This document shows, in pieces, positions 33,909-35,654 of a DNA stretch of 35,654 bases. Numbering within the stretch: the first letter of the stretch is position 1; each line of letters opens with the position of its first letter. The notes under the pieces were generated by a model. The model was not told the DNA's origin. It ran no database searches and saw only the letters and a list, made by a program, of their open reading frames with translations. A program made the translations under genes and the position numbers. Source of the stretch: Flavobacteriales bacterium (GTDB lineage Bacteria > Bacteroidota > Bacteroidia > Flavobacteriales_D > Sanyastnellaceae). The stretch is taken from NCBI GenBank assembly GCA_029245065.1, contig JAQWQB010000028.1, forward strand, positions 1 to 35,654, in the 5' to 3' direction.

Positions 33909-35654
33909 ATGGGACAACTGAAAGATTTATACCGACGAAAACGGATTAGGTATACGAAGATTATCAACTCGATTATGGTGGTTGGAGCTGTGCTCTATTT
34001 CACTATTAATTTTGCGTTGTGCTCGTCTACCTGGTTTCAATTGATTGGAATAGGCACCACGCTTCTAGGCGGTGCATACGTTGCTAGATACTTTCTACAC
34101 AAACAACAATTCCCTTTTGCATTTTACTTGATTGCATGCGTGATGATGAACATCCTGGGTGCGAAGATGCTTTATGAAACCGGGCTTTCATTTTGCTATG
34201 CGTTGTTTGCTACTCATGCGCTAATAACCATGAGGCAACTCCGAAAAACGGTACTTACCATTTCCGTTGGGATGGTATCATTTCTCATTTACATTCTGTC
34301 CCCGGTATCCATTGCTGAAGCCCTCATATTCTTTGCTCCCCCTTGGATGTTTTTCTGTTTGGTATTTCTAGGCATTCTTACCTCCAATGGAATGATTGCC
34401 TTCAAAATGAAAGAATTCCAATTGAAATCGGTTGATTTCAGGAGTAAATACGAAGACCTCAATCAGTTCGTGAAGTTCGTTCATGAATCGTCGCTTTTGC
34501 TCATCCGCGTGTCTAGTTCTGGAGAAATCATCTTGTTGAACGAAGTAGCCAAGAAAGCGCTTACAGATAGTTATTCGGGTGAAATTATTTATCCGCCAGG
34601 ATGTTCAGAATCAATCCTTGAAGCATTCAAATTAGACTTCCCACAAGAGTTAACGACCTATCACAAAGGGAAACATTATCATTTCAGGTTCGAACCACAG
34701 AAGGATGAAGAATACGTCAGTATTTATGGTCAGGATGTGACCGAAATGGAGCAAACCAGAGAAAAAGTTGAAGAGTTGAACAACGCCATTGACTTTTCCG
34801 CAGATGGAGTTGCAATCATTACGAAAGAAGGTACATTCACCTATGCAAATCGTTCGTTAGCTAATCTGTTGGGCTACTCTTCGAAAGAGGTTTTGACCAC
34901 AAAATCATGGTTTGATTTGTGGGATGAATCATGGGGTGAACAATTCAAAGACGATATTTTCAAGAACATGATCCTCACCAATTTCTGGAGGGGCGAAGCC
35001 ACTTGTTTGAAAGAAGATGGCGCTGATTTATCGGTTGCCTTGACCATTACGAGAATCCCGGGAGGCTCAATGATTTGTTACATCAAAGACAACAGCGAAT
35101 TGAAGTCTTCTAGAGACGCATTGATTTTTGCCAAAGAAGCGGCTGAAGAGGCCACCAGAGCAAAATCAAGTTTCTTGGCTACCATGAGTCATGAAATTAG
35201 AACACCAATGAACGGTGTCCTTGGAATGACAACCTTACTCGCAGGAACAGCATTGGACGAAGAACAAAGTGAGTTCGTAGAAACCATTCAACACAGTGGC
35301 GAAAACCTACTGCATATCATCAATGAAATCCTGGACTTCTCAAAAATAGAAGCAGGGAAAATGAACCTTTCAAATGAAGAGTTCAATGTTTCGAAATTGA
35401 TTAAAAACGTGCTCTCTCTGGCCAGCCACCGAGCTTCGACCCGAAATAACACCCTCCTTTCAAAAGTTGGGCACGCCGTATCTGGCAACGCAACGGGAGA
35501 CTATGCGCGTGTTACTCAAGTACTCAACAACTTGGTTTCAAATGCCATTAAATTCACGGAGGGCGGAACGGTCAAGATTGATGTTTCTACCCAGAAGAAC
35601 GAGCAGCAAGAAAACGAGATAGTTTTTACCATCTCCGATACTGGGATTGGTATT
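33909..35654 (+). CDS. Membrane PAS histidine kinase (3' partial)
   Basis: Open to the window end with 582 codons visible. ATG 33909 is chosen; an in-frame GTG at 33888, only 13 nt behind the HPt stop, is possible. Six membrane helices (about 20-170) are followed by a coiled linker (QLKSVDFRSKYEDLNQF). Two PAS-like domains lie at about 185-280 and 285-400 (ADGVAIITKEGTFTYANRSLANLLGYSSKEV). HisKA has H428 in ATMSHEIRTPMNG. The start of the ATPase domain holds N541 and N545 (NNLVSNAIKF) and SDTGIGI at the cut. The missing 3' part probably holds the G2 box and one or more receiver domains. Orientation and spacing link it to the HPt gene. Confidence 0.92.
   Translation, partial: MGQLKDLYRRKRIRYTKIINSIMVVGAVLYFTINFALCSSTWFQLIGIGTTLLGGAYVARYFLHKQQFPFAFYLIACVMMNILGAKMLYETGLSFCYALFATHALITMRQLRKTVLTISVGMVSFLIYILSPVSIAEALIFFAPPWMFFCLVFLGILTSNGMIAFKMKEFQLKSVDFRSKYEDLNQFVKFVHESSLLLIRVSSSGEIILLNEVAKKALTDSYSGEIIYPPGCSESILEAFKLDFPQELTTYHKGKHYHFRFEPQKDEEYVSIYGQDVTEMEQTREKVEELNNAIDFSADGVAIITKEGTFTYANRSLANLLGYSSKEVLTTKSWFDLWDESWGEQFKDDIFKNMILTNFWRGEATCLKEDGADLSVALTITRIPGGSMICYIKDNSELKSSRDALIFAKEAAEEATRAKSSFLATMSHEIRTPMNGVLGMTTLLAGTALDEEQSEFVETIQHSGENLLHIINEILDFSKIEAGKMNLSNEEFNVSKLIKNVLSLASHRASTRNNTLLSKVGHAVSGNATGDYARVTQVLNNLVSNAIKFTEGGTVKIDVSTQKNEQQENEIVFTISDTGIGI

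Overview
The window looks like a chromosomal segment from a member of the Bacteroidota, most likely a Flavobacteriales (Cryomorphaceae/Crocinitomicaceae-like) bacterium. Signs are promoter -7 boxes of the TAnnTTTG type in front of many genes, almost no Shine-Dalgarno sequences, Cys-rich GCTD...DDGSC repeat proteins, dockerin-like C-termini, a type IX secretion-like C-terminal domain, and Bacteroidota-type genes (DUF2795, PduO-type cobalamin adenosyltransferase, propeller sensors). No rRNA, tRNA, CRISPR, insertion sequence or prophage gene was seen. The assignment is made from protein and promoter style only.

Layout. 1-1193: 3' part of a secreted Cys-rich repeat protein with a dockerin-like end and a terminator. 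1298-3574: radical SAM/SPASM protein and a flippase-like membrane protein. 3634-6128: PLP-dependent Cys/Met enzyme overlapping kynurenine 3-monooxygenase. 6213-8851: secreted or membrane proteins of unknown role plus methylmalonyl-CoA epimerase. 8922-12188: degenerate SDR, NADP-type glutamate dehydrogenase, secreted dockerin-like protein. 12229-14207: tight group of cytochrome b-like membrane protein, cytochrome c lipoprotein and HflX. 14246-16619: RbfA, methyltransferase, LolC/E-like permease. 16600-22158: DusB, CPBP protease, IspD, superoxide dismutase, S41 protease, dCMP deaminase. 22234-25768: a 992-residue propeller/Y_Y_Y/adenylyl cyclase receptor and cobalamin adenosyltransferase. 25896-28735: DUF2795 protein, aspartokinase, GNAT acetyltransferase, CvpA. 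28732-33186 (minus): rmlD, phosphohexomutase and hybrid histidine kinase in one run. 33187-33529: a gene-free stretch rich in hairpins, possibly holding a small RNA. 33530-35654: an HPt protein and the start of a second membrane histidine kinase, cut by the window end.

How the genes fit together. Most of the window is housekeeping. Cobalamin adenosyltransferase and methylmalonyl-CoA epimerase both point to a B12-dependent methylmalonyl-CoA pathway. Kynurenine 3-monooxygenase points to tryptophan use or kynurenine-route NAD synthesis. Signalling is concentrated at the right: an adenylyl cyclase built on the chassis normally used by Bacteroidota hybrid two-component sensors, a soluble hybrid kinase co-transcribed with sugar-nucleotide genes, and a separate HPt next to a membrane kinase, enough parts for a multistep phosphorelay.

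The most striking patterns are: about ten start codons that sit only 3-6 nt after a TAnnTTTG-like box, suggesting frequent leaderless transcription; a sodA-type terminator whose T-tract doubles as the likely ispD promoter; the propeller-cyclase fusion; and the structured 33.2-33.5 kb intergenic region.
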